This document shows, one piece after another, positions 7,145 to 13,399 of a DNA stretch of 14,983 nucleotides. The stretch comes from CAZSRL01 sp964609615 (lineage in GTDB: Bacteria > Bacillota_I > Bacilli_A > RF39 > UBA660). How positions within the stretch are numbered: the stretch's first letter is position 1; each line of letters opens with the position of its first letter. A program made the position numbers and the translations under genes. The stretch spans positions 1 through 14,983 of the forward strand of contig CAZSRL010000018.1 in the NCBI GenBank assembly GCA_964609615.1, in the 5' to 3' direction. Under the pieces are notes generated by a model that was given only the letters and a program-made list of their open reading frames with translations, did not search any database and was not told where the DNA came from.

Positions 7145-7804
7145 ATGAAAAATGTAATATTTGTTGCTCCCCCAGGAGCAGGAAAAGGAACTTTCGGTGA
7201 AATGTTGGAAGATAGATTAGGATATACAAGTCTTTCAATGGGAGAACTTCTTAGAGAAGAAATTCGTAGTGGAAGTGATCTTGGAAAAGAAATGGACGAA
7301 GTTGTATCTAGAGGTGCACTAGTTTCTAGTGAACTTGTAAAAAGGTTTATGATTAAAACATTTGAATCAATTGATTTGACTAAACCATTTATCTTTGATG
7401 GTTTCTTAAGAAAGGTTCAACAAGCAAAAGATTTTGAAGAAATATTAAAAAGTGTTGGATTAGATATGGGTCAAATAATATATATAAATGTTAGTAGAGA
7501 AATATTAGAACAAAGATGTTTAAGCAGATTTGGATGTGTTAAATGTAATAAGATTTATAATATTAATAGTAAAGATTTCAAACCTAAAGAAGAAGGAAAA
7601 TGTGATATTTGTAAAACTGAGTTGACTCAACGAAAGGATGACACAAAAGAAGGATTTTCTAAAAGATATGATAGTTATTTGGAAGAAACATTACCTGTTT
7701 TAGATTATTTAAAAGAAAACTATGATATTCTTGAAATAGATGGAACCGCAGATAGAGAAATGTCATATGAAAAGATTTCTAAAGCAATCGGAGCAAAAGA
7801 ATGA
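7145..7804 (+). CDS. adk: Adenylate kinase, zinc-LID type, divergent signature residues
   Basis: Catalyses ATP + AMP to 2 ADP in the cytosol. The 219-aa product has an N-terminal P-loop at residues 8-16 (APPGAGKGT), Arg37 in the AMP-binding helix, DGFLR at 85-89 and a LID with a Cys4 zinc site (Cys131, Cys134, Cys153, Cys156). Arg163 in TQRKDD and Arg174 follow. Compared with the usual family, GPPGAGKGTQ reads APPGAGKGTF, the DGFPRT signature reads DGFLRK and QREDD reads QRKDD. Lys14 and the catalytic arginines remain, so activity is still likely. Position between secY and map is canonical. It overlaps map by 4 bp (ATGA). The stop is TGA. Confidence 0.93.
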   Translation: MKNVIFVAPPGAGKGTFGEMLEDRLGYTSLSMGELLREEIRSGSDLGKEMDEVVSRGALVSSELVKRFMIKTFESIDLTKPFIFDGFLRKVQQAKDFEEILKSVGLDMGQIIYINVSREILEQRCLSRFGCVKCNKIYNINSKDFKPKEEGKCDICKTELTQRKDDTKEGFSKRYDSYLEETLPVLDYLKENYDILEIDGTADREMSYEKISKAIGAKE

Positions 7805-8541
7805 TTATAATAAAATCAAAAAAAGAAATTGATTTGATGAGAATTGCTGGACATATTGCAAAACAAACATTAGATTTAATGGAAGAAAAGATTGTAATAG
7901 GAATTACTACAAAAGAATTAGATAACATTGCCAGTAAATTCATTAAAGAAAATGATTGCACTGCTTCATTTTTAGATTATCAAGGTTTTCCAGCAAGTAT
8001 ATGTACTTCAATTAACGAGGAAGTGGTTCATGGTATTCCAAGTAATAGGAAACTTAAGAATGGAGATATTATAACTATTGATATTGGAGTATGTTACAAA
8101 GGAATGCATGTGGATACAGCTAGAACATATAAAGTGGGACATGTAACAAAAGAAGTTGAACAATTAATGAATACAACAAAGAAATCATTAAATGAAGGAA
8201 TAAAAATAATACATGAAGGAATAAAACTAAATGAAGTATGTAAAACAATACAACAACATTCAAATGGCTATGGAATAATTGAAGAATTAACAGGCCATGG
8301 CGTCGGAAGAGAAATACATGAAGATCCGTATATTCCAAATTATTCAAATAATGAATCAAATATTATCTTGAAAGAAGGAATGACACTTGCTATTGAACCA
8401 ATGTTTGGTTTAAAGAAGAAAGGGATATTAATGCTTGAAGATGGTTGGACAATAATAACAGAAGATGAAAAACCAAGTGCTCATTATGAACACACAGTAT
8501 TAGTTACAAAAAACGGATATGAAATAATTACGGGAGAGTGA
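7801..8541 (+). CDS. map: Methionine aminopeptidase type I
   Basis: Removes the initiator Met from nascent proteins with small second residues, acting on ribosomes at the tunnel exit. The 246-aa product is the pita-bread fold without an N-terminal extension. Predicted metal ligands are Asp94, Asp105, His166, Glu199 and Glu230, in TIDIGVCYKGMHVDTAR, TGHGVGREIHEDP, AIEPMF and YEHTVLV. His77 (VVHGIP) and His173 complete the active site. The ATG overlaps the adk TGA in an ATGA junction. The SD GGAG at 7790-7793 lies inside adk. Length is normal. Confidence 0.96.
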   Translation: MIIIKSKKEIDLMRIAGHIAKQTLDLMEEKIVIGITTKELDNIASKFIKENDCTASFLDYQGFPASICTSINEEVVHGIPSNRKLKNGDIITIDIGVCYKGMHVDTARTYKVGHVTKEVEQLMNTTKKSLNEGIKIIHEGIKLNEVCKTIQQHSNGYGIIEELTGHGVGREIHEDPYIPNYSNNESNIILKEGMTLAIEPMFGLKKKGILMLEDGWTIITEDEKPSAHYEHTVLVTKNGYEIITGE

Positions 8542-8545
8542 TTAA

Positions 8546-8764
8546 ATGGCGAAAGATGGATATATAGAAACTGAAGGTAAAGTTATTGAACTTTTACCAG
8601 GTAGTAAGTTTAAAGTTAAATTGGAAAATGGGCATGTACTAGAAGCCTATGTTTCTGGAAAAATGCGAAGCAATATTATTCGTATTTCTGCAGGAGATAC
8701 AGTACTGTTAGAAATTCCAATTTGTGATTTAAAACATGGGCGAATAGTTTATAGAAAGAGTTAA
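8546..8764 (+). CDS. infA: Translation initiation factor IF-1
   Basis: IF-1 occupies the 30S A site during initiation. The 72-aa single OB-fold product (MAKDGYIETEGKVIELLPGS...) is the exact family length. It has the conserved LENGHVLEAYVSGKMRSNIIRISAGDTVLLEIP core and ends HGRIVYRKS. The ATG lies 4 nt after the map TGA, with a purine-rich GGGAGAG SD in the end of map. There is no KOW-domain gene between map and infA, a variation seen among Firmicutes. Confidence 0.97.
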   Translation: MAKDGYIETEGKVIELLPGSKFKVKLENGHVLEAYVSGKMRSNIIRISAGDTVLLEIPICDLKHGRIVYRKS

Positions 8765-8775
8765 GGAGTGAGATT

Positions 8776-8889
8776 ATGAAAGTAAGAGCGTCTGTAAAAC
8801 CAATTTGCGATAAATGCAAAGTAATTAAAAGAAAAGGTAAAGTTAGGGTTATATGTGAAAACCCAAAACATAAGCAAAAGCAAGGTTAA
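8776..8889 (+). CDS. rpmJ: 50S ribosomal protein L36, zinc-binding form
   Basis: A 37-residue protein of the large subunit, read directly from the sequence: MKVRASVKPICDKCKVIKRK, then GKVRVICENPKHKQKQG. The zinc ligands Cys11, Cys14, Cys27 and His32 are all present, so this is the C-plus form. The SD AAGGAGTGAG after the infA stop precedes ATG 8776. Position between infA and rpsM is canonical. It is nearly identical in length and pattern to Bacillus L36. Confidence 0.97.
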   Translation: MKVRASVKPICDKCKVIKRKGKVRVICENPKHKQKQG

Positions 8890-8900
8890 AAGGAGGAAAT

Positions 8901-9266
8901 ATGGCACGTATAAAAAATATTGATTTACCAAAAGATAAAAGAATAGTAATTGGGTTAACTTATATTTATGGTATAGGACCTACAAGAGCTAAAAACATTT
9001 GTTCAGCAGCTAAAATTGATGAAAACATAAGAGTAAAAGATTTAACAACAGAACAAATTAATGCATTAAGATCAGAATGTGATAAATTTGTTTTAGTCGG
9101 AGATCTTAAACGTGAAGTACAAATGAATATTAAAACTAAAATGGAAATAAGTTCATACCAAGGAATAAGACATAAAAAAGGTTTACCTGTTAGAGGACAA
9201 AAAACAAAAACAAATGCTAGAACACATAAAGGAAAACCGAAAACTGTTGCAAATAAGAAGAAATAG
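8901..9266 (+). CDS. rpsM: 30S ribosomal protein S13
   Basis: S13 lies in the 30S head and contacts L5 (bridge B1) and P-site tRNA. The 121-aa product has MARIKNIDLPKDKRIVIGLTY, the helix-two-turn-helix TYIYGIGPTRAKNIC and the C-terminal GIRHKKGLPVRGQKTKTNAR block, then a basic tail reaching towards tRNA. AAAGGAGG at 8889-8896 gives 4-5 nt spacing to ATG 8901. It opens the alpha-operon part, but only 11 bp separate it from rpmJ and no promoter fits there, so it is transcribed from upstream. Confidence 0.97.
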   Translation: MARIKNIDLPKDKRIVIGLTYIYGIGPTRAKNICSAAKIDENIRVKDLTTEQINALRSECDKFVLVGDLKREVQMNIKTKMEISSYQGIRHKKGLPVRGQKTKTNARTHKGKPKTVANKKK

Positions 9267-9275
9267 GAGGATACC

Positions 9276-9659
9276 ATGGGATATAATAGAAGAAAAAGAA
9301 AAGTAAAAAAGAATGTTGTTGAAGGTGTAGCACATATACACTTAACATTTAATAATACAATAGTAACAATTACTGACAATGACGGAAATGTACTTAATTG
9401 GGCTTCAAGTGGAACAATTGGATATAAAGGAAGTAAGAAAAAAACACCATTTGCTGCTGGGATGAGCGCAGAAGCTGCTGGTAAAGCCGCAGTTGAAAGT
9501 GGAATGAAAAGAGTTAAAATAAGAGCAAAAGGAATAGGATCAGGAAGAGAAACTGCAATTAGATCTTTACAAACTGCTGGACTTGAAATAACAGAAATCG
9601 TAGATGAAACACCAGTACCACATAATGGGTGCAGACCACCAAAGAAAAGACGTATGTAA
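9276..9659 (+). CDS. rpsK: 30S ribosomal protein S11
   Basis: S11 forms the platform next to the E-site mRNA. The 127-aa product has the family blocks EGVAHIHLTFNNTIVTITD, WASSGTIGYKGSKKKTPFAA, GIGSGRETAIRSLQ and the C-terminal TPVPHNGCRPPKKRRM. Length is typical. The SD TAGGAGG overlaps the rpsM stop. A long open frame on the opposite strand across rpsM-rpsK is a coding shadow. Confidence 0.97.
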   Translation: MGYNRRKRKVKKNVVEGVAHIHLTFNNTIVTITDNDGNVLNWASSGTIGYKGSKKKTPFAAGMSAEAAGKAAVESGMKRVKIRAKGIGSGRETAIRSLQTAGLEITEIVDETPVPHNGCRPPKKRRM

Positions 9660-9677
9660 TTAGGAGAGGGGAAAATT

Positions 9678-10628
9678 ATGATTAAATTTGAAAAACCAGA
9701 ATACAAAGTAGAAGAATATATAGAAAATAACTTTTACGGAAAATTTGTTTTAGAACCACTAGAAAAAGGTTTTGGAACAACAATTGGTAATGCTCTAAGA
9801 AGAGTAATGTTATCAAGCTTACCAGGAGATGCAGTAACTAATATTAAAATAGAAGGAGCGTTTCATGAATTCCAAAAAATTGATGGAATTATTGAAGATG
9901 TAACTGAAATAGTATTAAATGTAAAAAATATTGTATTAAAAAAACATGTTGAAGAAGATAAAGTATTACATTTAAATGTAAAAAAAGAAGGTATTGTAAC
10001 AGCAGGAGATATTGATAAAGATGCAGACGTTGATGTTATTAACAAAGATGCAATAATTTGTACTTTAGCTAAAGGCGGATGTATTGATATGGAATTAACT
10101 GTTTCACACGGAAAAGGATATGTAGAATCAAAAGTAAATAAAAAGAATAATAAAAATCTTCAAGTTGGAGATATTGCTGTTGATTCATTATATTCTCCAA
10201 TAGAAAGAATTAACTATGAAGTTGAAGATGCTCGTGTTGGACAAAGTGAAAATTATGATAAGTTAATATTAGATGTTTGGACAAATGGTGCAATGTTACC
10301 AGAAGAAGCTATTGCTTTAGCAAGTAGAATATTAATTGAACACTTTGAAGTTGTAACAAAACTAAATGAAATAGCTGATTTGACAGGAATTCTTGTTGAT
10401 AAAGAAGAAAATCCTATTACAAAAACATTAGAAACACCAATAGAAGAATTAGATTTATCTGTTAGAGCTTATAACTGTTTAAAAAGAGCTGCAATTCACA
10501 CATTACAAGATTTAACTAATATGAGTGAAGCTGAAATGATGAAAATAAGAAACCTTGGTAAAAAATCACTTAAAGAAGTTATAGAAAAAATAAAAGACAT
10601 GGGACTAGAGTTCCGTCAAGATGATTAG
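9678..10628 (+). CDS. rpoA: DNA-directed RNA polymerase subunit alpha
   Basis: Alpha dimerises to nucleate RNA polymerase assembly and contacts UP elements and activators. The 316-aa product has an N-terminal assembly domain (residues 1-~235) with KFVLEPLEKGFGTTIGNALR and RVMLSSLPGDAV, then a linker at ~236-253. The C-terminal domain (~254-313) contains SVRAYNCLKRAAIHTLQDL and the helix-hairpin-helix RNLGKKSLKEV. Arg263 aligns with the E. coli DNA-binding Arg265. The SD (GGAGAGGGG) lies after the rpsK stop. Length is normal for Firmicutes (~314). Confidence 0.98.
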   Translation: MIKFEKPEYKVEEYIENNFYGKFVLEPLEKGFGTTIGNALRRVMLSSLPGDAVTNIKIEGAFHEFQKIDGIIEDVTEIVLNVKNIVLKKHVEEDKVLHLNVKKEGIVTAGDIDKDADVDVINKDAIICTLAKGGCIDMELTVSHGKGYVESKVNKKNNKNLQVGDIAVDSLYSPIERINYEVEDARVGQSENYDKLILDVWTNGAMLPEEAIALASRILIEHFEVVTKLNEIADLTGILVDKEENPITKTLETPIEELDLSVRAYNCLKRAAIHTLQDLTNMSEAEMMKIRNLGKKSLKEVIEKIKDMGLEFRQDD

Positions 10629-10639
10629 GAGATGAAAAT

Positions 10640-10984
10640 ATGGCATTATATAAAAAATTAAATAGAAGAACTCAAATAAGAAGAAGCATGTTAGCTGGTC
10701 TTACTAAAGATGTTATTATTAATGAATCTATTGAAACAACTGAAGCAAGAGCAAAAGAAGTAAAAAAGTTTGTTGATAAAATGATAACATATGGTAAAAA
10801 ACAAGATTTAGTATCAAGAAGAAAGGCCTTAGCATTTTTACATAATGATAAAAATGTTACAAAAAAAATATTTGATGATTTATCTGTTCGTTATAAAGAT
10901 AGAAACGGTGGTTATACTAGAATTATCAAATTAAAAGAAAGAAAAGGCGACGATGCTTTAATAGTTAAATTAGAGTTAGTTTAA
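10640..10984 (+). CDS. rplQ: 50S ribosomal protein L17
   Basis: L17 sits at the tunnel exit rim of the large subunit. The 114-aa product has the N-terminal block KLNRRTQIRRSMLAGLTKDV, then IETTEARAKEVKKFVDKMITYGKK and a C-terminal RNGGYTRIIKLKERKGDDALIVKLELV. Length matches short Gram-positive L17. It is the last gene of the long ribosomal unit: an intrinsic terminator begins at its stop codon. The energy-coupling-factor transporter genes that commonly follow rplQ in Bacilli are not here. Confidence 0.97.
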   Translation: MALYKKLNRRTQIRRSMLAGLTKDVIINESIETTEARAKEVKKFVDKMITYGKKQDLVSRRKALAFLHNDKNVTKKIFDDLSVRYKDRNGGYTRIIKLKERKGDDALIVKLELV

Positions 10985-11010
10985 AAAGTTCATTTTGAAC
11001 TTTTTTTATT
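10983..11010 (+). terminator. Rho-independent terminator closing the ribosomal operon
   Basis: A 10-bp inverted repeat, AAAAAGTTCA (10983-10992) and TGAACTTTTT (10996-11005), with a TTT loop. Its 3' arm runs into a tract of seven T. It overlaps the last two bases of the rplQ stop. Confidence 0.9.
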
Positions 11011-11037
11011 GACTTAGTACCATATTTAAGTTAATAT
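11009..11037 (+). promoter_or_regulatory. Sigma-A-type promoter of the repeat protein
   Basis: TTGACT (11009-11014) and TAATAT (11032-11037) are spaced 17 bp apart, close to the housekeeping consensus, about 38 bp upstream of the next ATG. It directly abuts the preceding terminator, so the downstream gene has its own transcription unit. Confidence 0.75.
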
Positions 11038-11074
11038 TATATTATAGAATAAAGTAAAGGGTAAGGTGAAGGCT

Positions 11075-12052
11075 ATGGAAAAGACTTCAAATAAAAAATC
11101 AATAAAAGCAATAGTAATTACTTCGTTATTATTTTTAATTTCATTAGCATTAGGAGGATATGGTTTTTATTTAGATAAAATAGCTAATAAAACATATGAT
11201 GTTAGTTATTCATATTATATTAAAGGCAAATTAGTTAAAAATATGCCTGGTGAAGATGAGAATTATCAATTTAAGAAATATAAATGTAATAATGGTATTA
11301 CTGGAAAATGGGATGAAAAGAACTGGAAGTTCAATGCAAAAGCAGAAGCAAATGGAAAGTGTAAATTATACTTTGAAGATAAAGAATATAAAGTTGAATT
11401 ATTTGCTCCTGATGGCGTTACTATAGCGGGACAATCAAAGTTGAATGTTAAAGTGGATGAACCTGCTGAATTTGAAATTGCGTTATCAGAAAGTGTTTCA
11501 ATTAAAGAGGTAACATGTACTAATGATCAAGAAGCAATATTTACAAAGGATAAAGTAAGCATTGAAAAATTAACTGATGATACAAGTTGTACAATAGTAA
11601 CAGAAGATGCAAAATATAATGTAGAAGCAAAAGCAATAAATGGTAAAGTATCTGGTTATAAAAAAGAAATAGTATATGGAGAAAGTGTTATTTATGATAT
11701 TACTCCAACAAATGGATATTCACTTGATAATGTTGTATGTACTAATGATCAAACTGGTACATGGAGTAATGGAAAATTAACTGTTAACAAAGTAACAAAT
11801 GATACAGTTTGTACAGTATCATTTAAAGCTAGTCAATATACAGTAACAGTTAAAGCTGTAAACGGAACTCCAACAACACAAACAAAAACAATTGCATCTA
11901 ATGGTACCATATCATTTGCGTTAACACCTGCAACTGGTACTAATGCATCAAAAATAAGTTGTACAAATGGTCAAACTGGAACATATTCAAACAATAGCTT
12001 TGTTATTTCCAAAGTATCAGCAAATACAACTTGTACTGTAACATTTCCATAA
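11075..12052 (+). CDS. Membrane-anchored repeat protein with one Cys pair per repeat (function unknown)
   Basis: I do not recognise a named family. The 325-aa product has a basic N-terminus (TSNKKSIK), one hydrophobic segment at residues ~12-33, then an extracellular-looking region of beta-rich repeats with Tyr/Thr/Val alternation. Units start near Tyr41, Tyr105, Tyr181 and Tyr255. Eight cysteines, the only ones in the protein, fall as pairs 71/96, 148/172, 222/246 and 296/320. The last three pairs have exactly 23 residues between partners and recur every 74 residues. The units resemble bacterial divergent InlB-B-type repeats by eye. No LPXTG or lipobox is visible, so it is probably an N-terminally anchored surface protein. 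GTG 11066 is an alternative start; ATG 11075 has the better SD (AAGGTGA, 11063-11069). It has its own promoter and terminator. Confidence 0.85.
   Translation: MEKTSNKKSIKAIVITSLLFLISLALGGYGFYLDKIANKTYDVSYSYYIKGKLVKNMPGEDENYQFKKYKCNNGITGKWDEKNWKFNAKAEANGKCKLYFEDKEYKVELFAPDGVTIAGQSKLNVKVDEPAEFEIALSESVSIKEVTCTNDQEAIFTKDKVSIEKLTDDTSCTIVTEDAKYNVEAKAINGKVSGYKKEIVYGESVIYDITPTNGYSLDNVVCTNDQTGTWSNGKLTVNKVTNDTVCTVSFKASQYTVTVKAVNGTPTTQTKTIASNGTISFALTPATGTNASKISCTNGQTGTYSNNSFVISKVSANTTCTVTFP
11195..12049 (+). repeat. Four tandem protein repeats (64-76 aa) within the surface gene
   Basis: Units begin at nt 11195, 11387, 11615 and 11837. The units from 11615 and 11837 are 74 residues apart. Each carries a motif of the form (V/S)C-TN-x-Q near the middle and TxCT(V/I) near the end. 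The DNA word TGTACTAATGATCAA is identical at 11516-11530 and 11738-11752, which suggests duplication within the gene. The first unit is the most diverged, with a 24-residue Cys spacing. Confidence 0.8.
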
Positions 12053-12057
12053 ACATT

Positions 12058-12081
12058 AAAACCACTTTTAGTGGTTTTTTT
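12058..12081 (+). terminator. Rho-independent terminator after the repeat protein
   Basis: A 9-bp stem, AAAACCACT (12058-12066) and AGTGGTTTT (12070-12078), has a TTT loop and continues into a run of T to 12081, 5 bp after the stop codon. Confidence 0.9.
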
Positions 12082-12089
12082 AATAATAC

Positions 12090-12118
12090 TTGTATTTAAA
12101 ATAAAATAATGATAAATT
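12090..12118 (+). promoter_or_regulatory. Candidate promoter of dus
   Basis: TTGTAT (12090-12095), 17 bp, TAAATT (12113-12118). It is a moderate match in very AT-rich DNA. It is supported mainly by lying between a terminator and the dus start (ATG 12136, SD AGAGG). Confidence 0.45.
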
Positions 12119-12135
12119 AAATAAGAGGTTAAATT

Positions 12136-13107
12136 ATGTGGAAAATAGGAAATGTAGAAATAAAAAACAGAATAGTGTTTGCTCCAATGGCTGGAGTATC
12201 TGATATAGTATATAGAAAAATTATAAAAAAAATGAATGCTGGATTAATATATACAGAAATGGTTAGTATTATGGGAATAGCATACAATAATAAAAAAACA
12301 ATAGATATGTTAAAGATTAATAATCTAGAAAGACCGATTTCTCTACAAATATTTGGTAGTGATATTGAATCGTTTGTTTCAGCAGCAAAGTATATAGAAA
12401 AAAATATTAAGCCTGATATTATTGATATTAATATGGGTTGTCCAGTACCCAAAGTAGCCGGTAAAAGTGGTGGAGGAAGTGCATTGCTAAAAACTCCGGA
12501 TAAAGTATATGAAATAATAAGAGCAATTACTTCAAATATAAAAACACCTGTAACAGTAAAAATAAGAGCGGGCTGGGACAAAGATAATATAAATGCGGTA
12601 CAAATTGCTCAGTTAGCGGAACAAGCGGGAGCAAGCGCCATTTGCATTCATCCAAGGACAAAGACACAAGGCTTTACTGGCATATCTGATTGGAGTTTAA
12701 TAAAAGATGTTAAGAAAAATGTTTCAATACCCGTAATAGGTAATGGAGATATAAAAACGATATATGATACTAAAAGAATGTTAGATGAAACTAAATGTGA
12801 TGCAATAATGATAGGAAGAGAATCATTAGGTAATCCTTGGTTTATTAATGAATGTGTTAAATATGTAGAAAATGGTAAAATAATTGAAAAACCGGATGAT
12901 AAAACAAAAATAAAAATGATAAAAAGTCACTTCAATTTATTAATTAAAGAATACGGAGAAAAAAAAGCGTTACTACTTATTAGAACACATGCTATTTGGT
13001 ATTTAAAAGGTATTTCTAAAATGAAACCATATAAAACACAATTAGTTAATTGTAATACAAAAAAAGATTTTTTAGAATTAATAGATAATCTTTATAAAAT
13101 GGTTTAA
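12136..13107 (+). CDS. dus: tRNA-dihydrouridine synthase (DusB-like)
   Basis: An FMN-dependent enzyme that reduces uridine to dihydrouridine in the tRNA D-loop using NADPH. The 323-aa product shows the TIM-barrel signatures: APMAGVSDIVYRK at residues 16-28 (FMN contact) and INMGCPVPKV at 98-107 with catalytic Cys102. VKIRAGW (141-147), IHPRT (171-175), GNGDI (202-206) and IMIGRESLGNPW (225-236) complete the flavin and phosphate sites. A C-terminal helical tRNA-binding domain runs from ~250. The pattern is closest to the DusB/Dus1 group of Firmicutes. Its location directly before lysS matches Bacillus order (yacF-lysS). TA-biased third positions, no lesions. Confidence 0.95.
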   Translation: MWKIGNVEIKNRIVFAPMAGVSDIVYRKIIKKMNAGLIYTEMVSIMGIAYNNKKTIDMLKINNLERPISLQIFGSDIESFVSAAKYIEKNIKPDIIDINMGCPVPKVAGKSGGGSALLKTPDKVYEIIRAITSNIKTPVTVKIRAGWDKDNINAVQIAQLAEQAGASAICIHPRTKTQGFTGISDWSLIKDVKKNVSIPVIGNGDIKTIYDTKRMLDETKCDAIMIGRESLGNPWFINECVKYVENGKIIEKPDDKTKIKMIKSHFNLLIKEYGEKKALLLIRTHAIWYLKGISKMKPYKTQLVNCNTKKDFLELIDNLYKMV

Positions 13108-13111
13108 TAAA

Positions 13112-13134
13112 TTAATTAATCGAAAATTAATTAA
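13112..13134. repeat. Short AT-only inverted repeat downstream of dus
   Basis: TTAATTAAT (13112-13120) and ATTAATTAA (13126-13134) form a 9-bp stem with a CGAAA loop. No T run follows, so it is at best a weak dus terminator or RNA 3'-end stabiliser. It could also be chance in AT-rich DNA. Confidence 0.4.
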
Positions 13135-13140
13135 ATACAC

Positions 13141-13169
13141 TTGACAAAAGCCTACAAAAACGCTAAAAT
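13141..13169 (+). promoter_or_regulatory. Strong promoter of the lysS leader
   Basis: A perfect TTGACA (13141-13146), a 17-bp spacer and TAAAAT (13164-13169). The predicted start of transcription near 13176 falls just upstream of T-box Stem I. Confidence 0.88.
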
Positions 13170-13175
13170 AATAAA

Positions 13176-13379
13176 CATAAATCGCTGAAACAGACGAGTA
13201 ATTATATTTTTATTTTATAGAGAACTAATGGTTGGTGGAAATTAGTAAGGAATTATAATGAATAAAAACTGTGGAGATGGATAACCCCGGGTAATACCGT
13301 TAAATATTATTTGAGATATCAATAGTTGATAAGAAAGGTGGTACCGCGTAAAAACGCCCTTTTATTATCAACTTTTTTT
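13176..13379 (+). promoter_or_regulatory. T-box riboswitch, lysine type, controlling lysS
   Basis: The leader has the T-box core AAAGGTGGTACCGCG at 13334-13348. Its TGGT (13339-13342) can pair with an ACCA tRNA end, fitting tRNA-Lys. Stem I is visible: the lower helix ACAG/CTGT (13190-13193 with 13269-13272), the specifier-loop 5' side with AGTA (13197-13200), and the upper helix ATTATA/TATAAT (13201-13206 with 13254-13259). The distal AGAGA...CTAAT/ATTAG hairpin with GGTTGGTGG lies at 13219-13245. The 3' side of the specifier loop (13260-13268) is GAATAAAAA, so AAA (Lys) is the natural specifier. A Stem II-like region has CGG/CCG at 13288-13299. Stem III is TATCAA/TTGATA (13317-13331). Uncharged tRNA-Lys should allow read-through into lysS. 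The assignment as a T-box is firm; details of the switch are inference. Confidence 0.93.
13324..13379 (+). terminator. Regulated terminator of the lysS T-box
   Basis: AGTTGATAA (13324-13332) pairs with TTATCAACT (13365-13373). An inner helix AAAGG/CCTTT and GCG/CGC encloses the T-box bulge, and T's follow from 13373 to 13379. The inner part is the canonical antiterminator (13334-13362), so switching must involve the outer helix. Confidence 0.8.
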
Positions 13380-13399
13380 ATTAAAAGGAGGAAGAAAAA

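Noticed and set aside
7500..7804. Alternative genetic code with UGA as Trp
   Set aside because: adk and map end in TGA at exactly the expected protein lengths and all Trp codons seen in conserved positions are TGG.
8889..8905. An S4-type pseudoknot leader or promoter before rpsM
   Set aside because: The gap between rpmJ and rpsM is only 11 bp, almost entirely the SD; there is no room for a leader RNA.
8966..9706. A 246-codon open frame on the minus strand across rpsM and rpsK
   Set aside because: It is antisense to two certain ribosomal genes, its translation is hydrophobic and low in homology-like pattern, and it has no SD or sensible context. It is a shadow of codon bias on the + strand.
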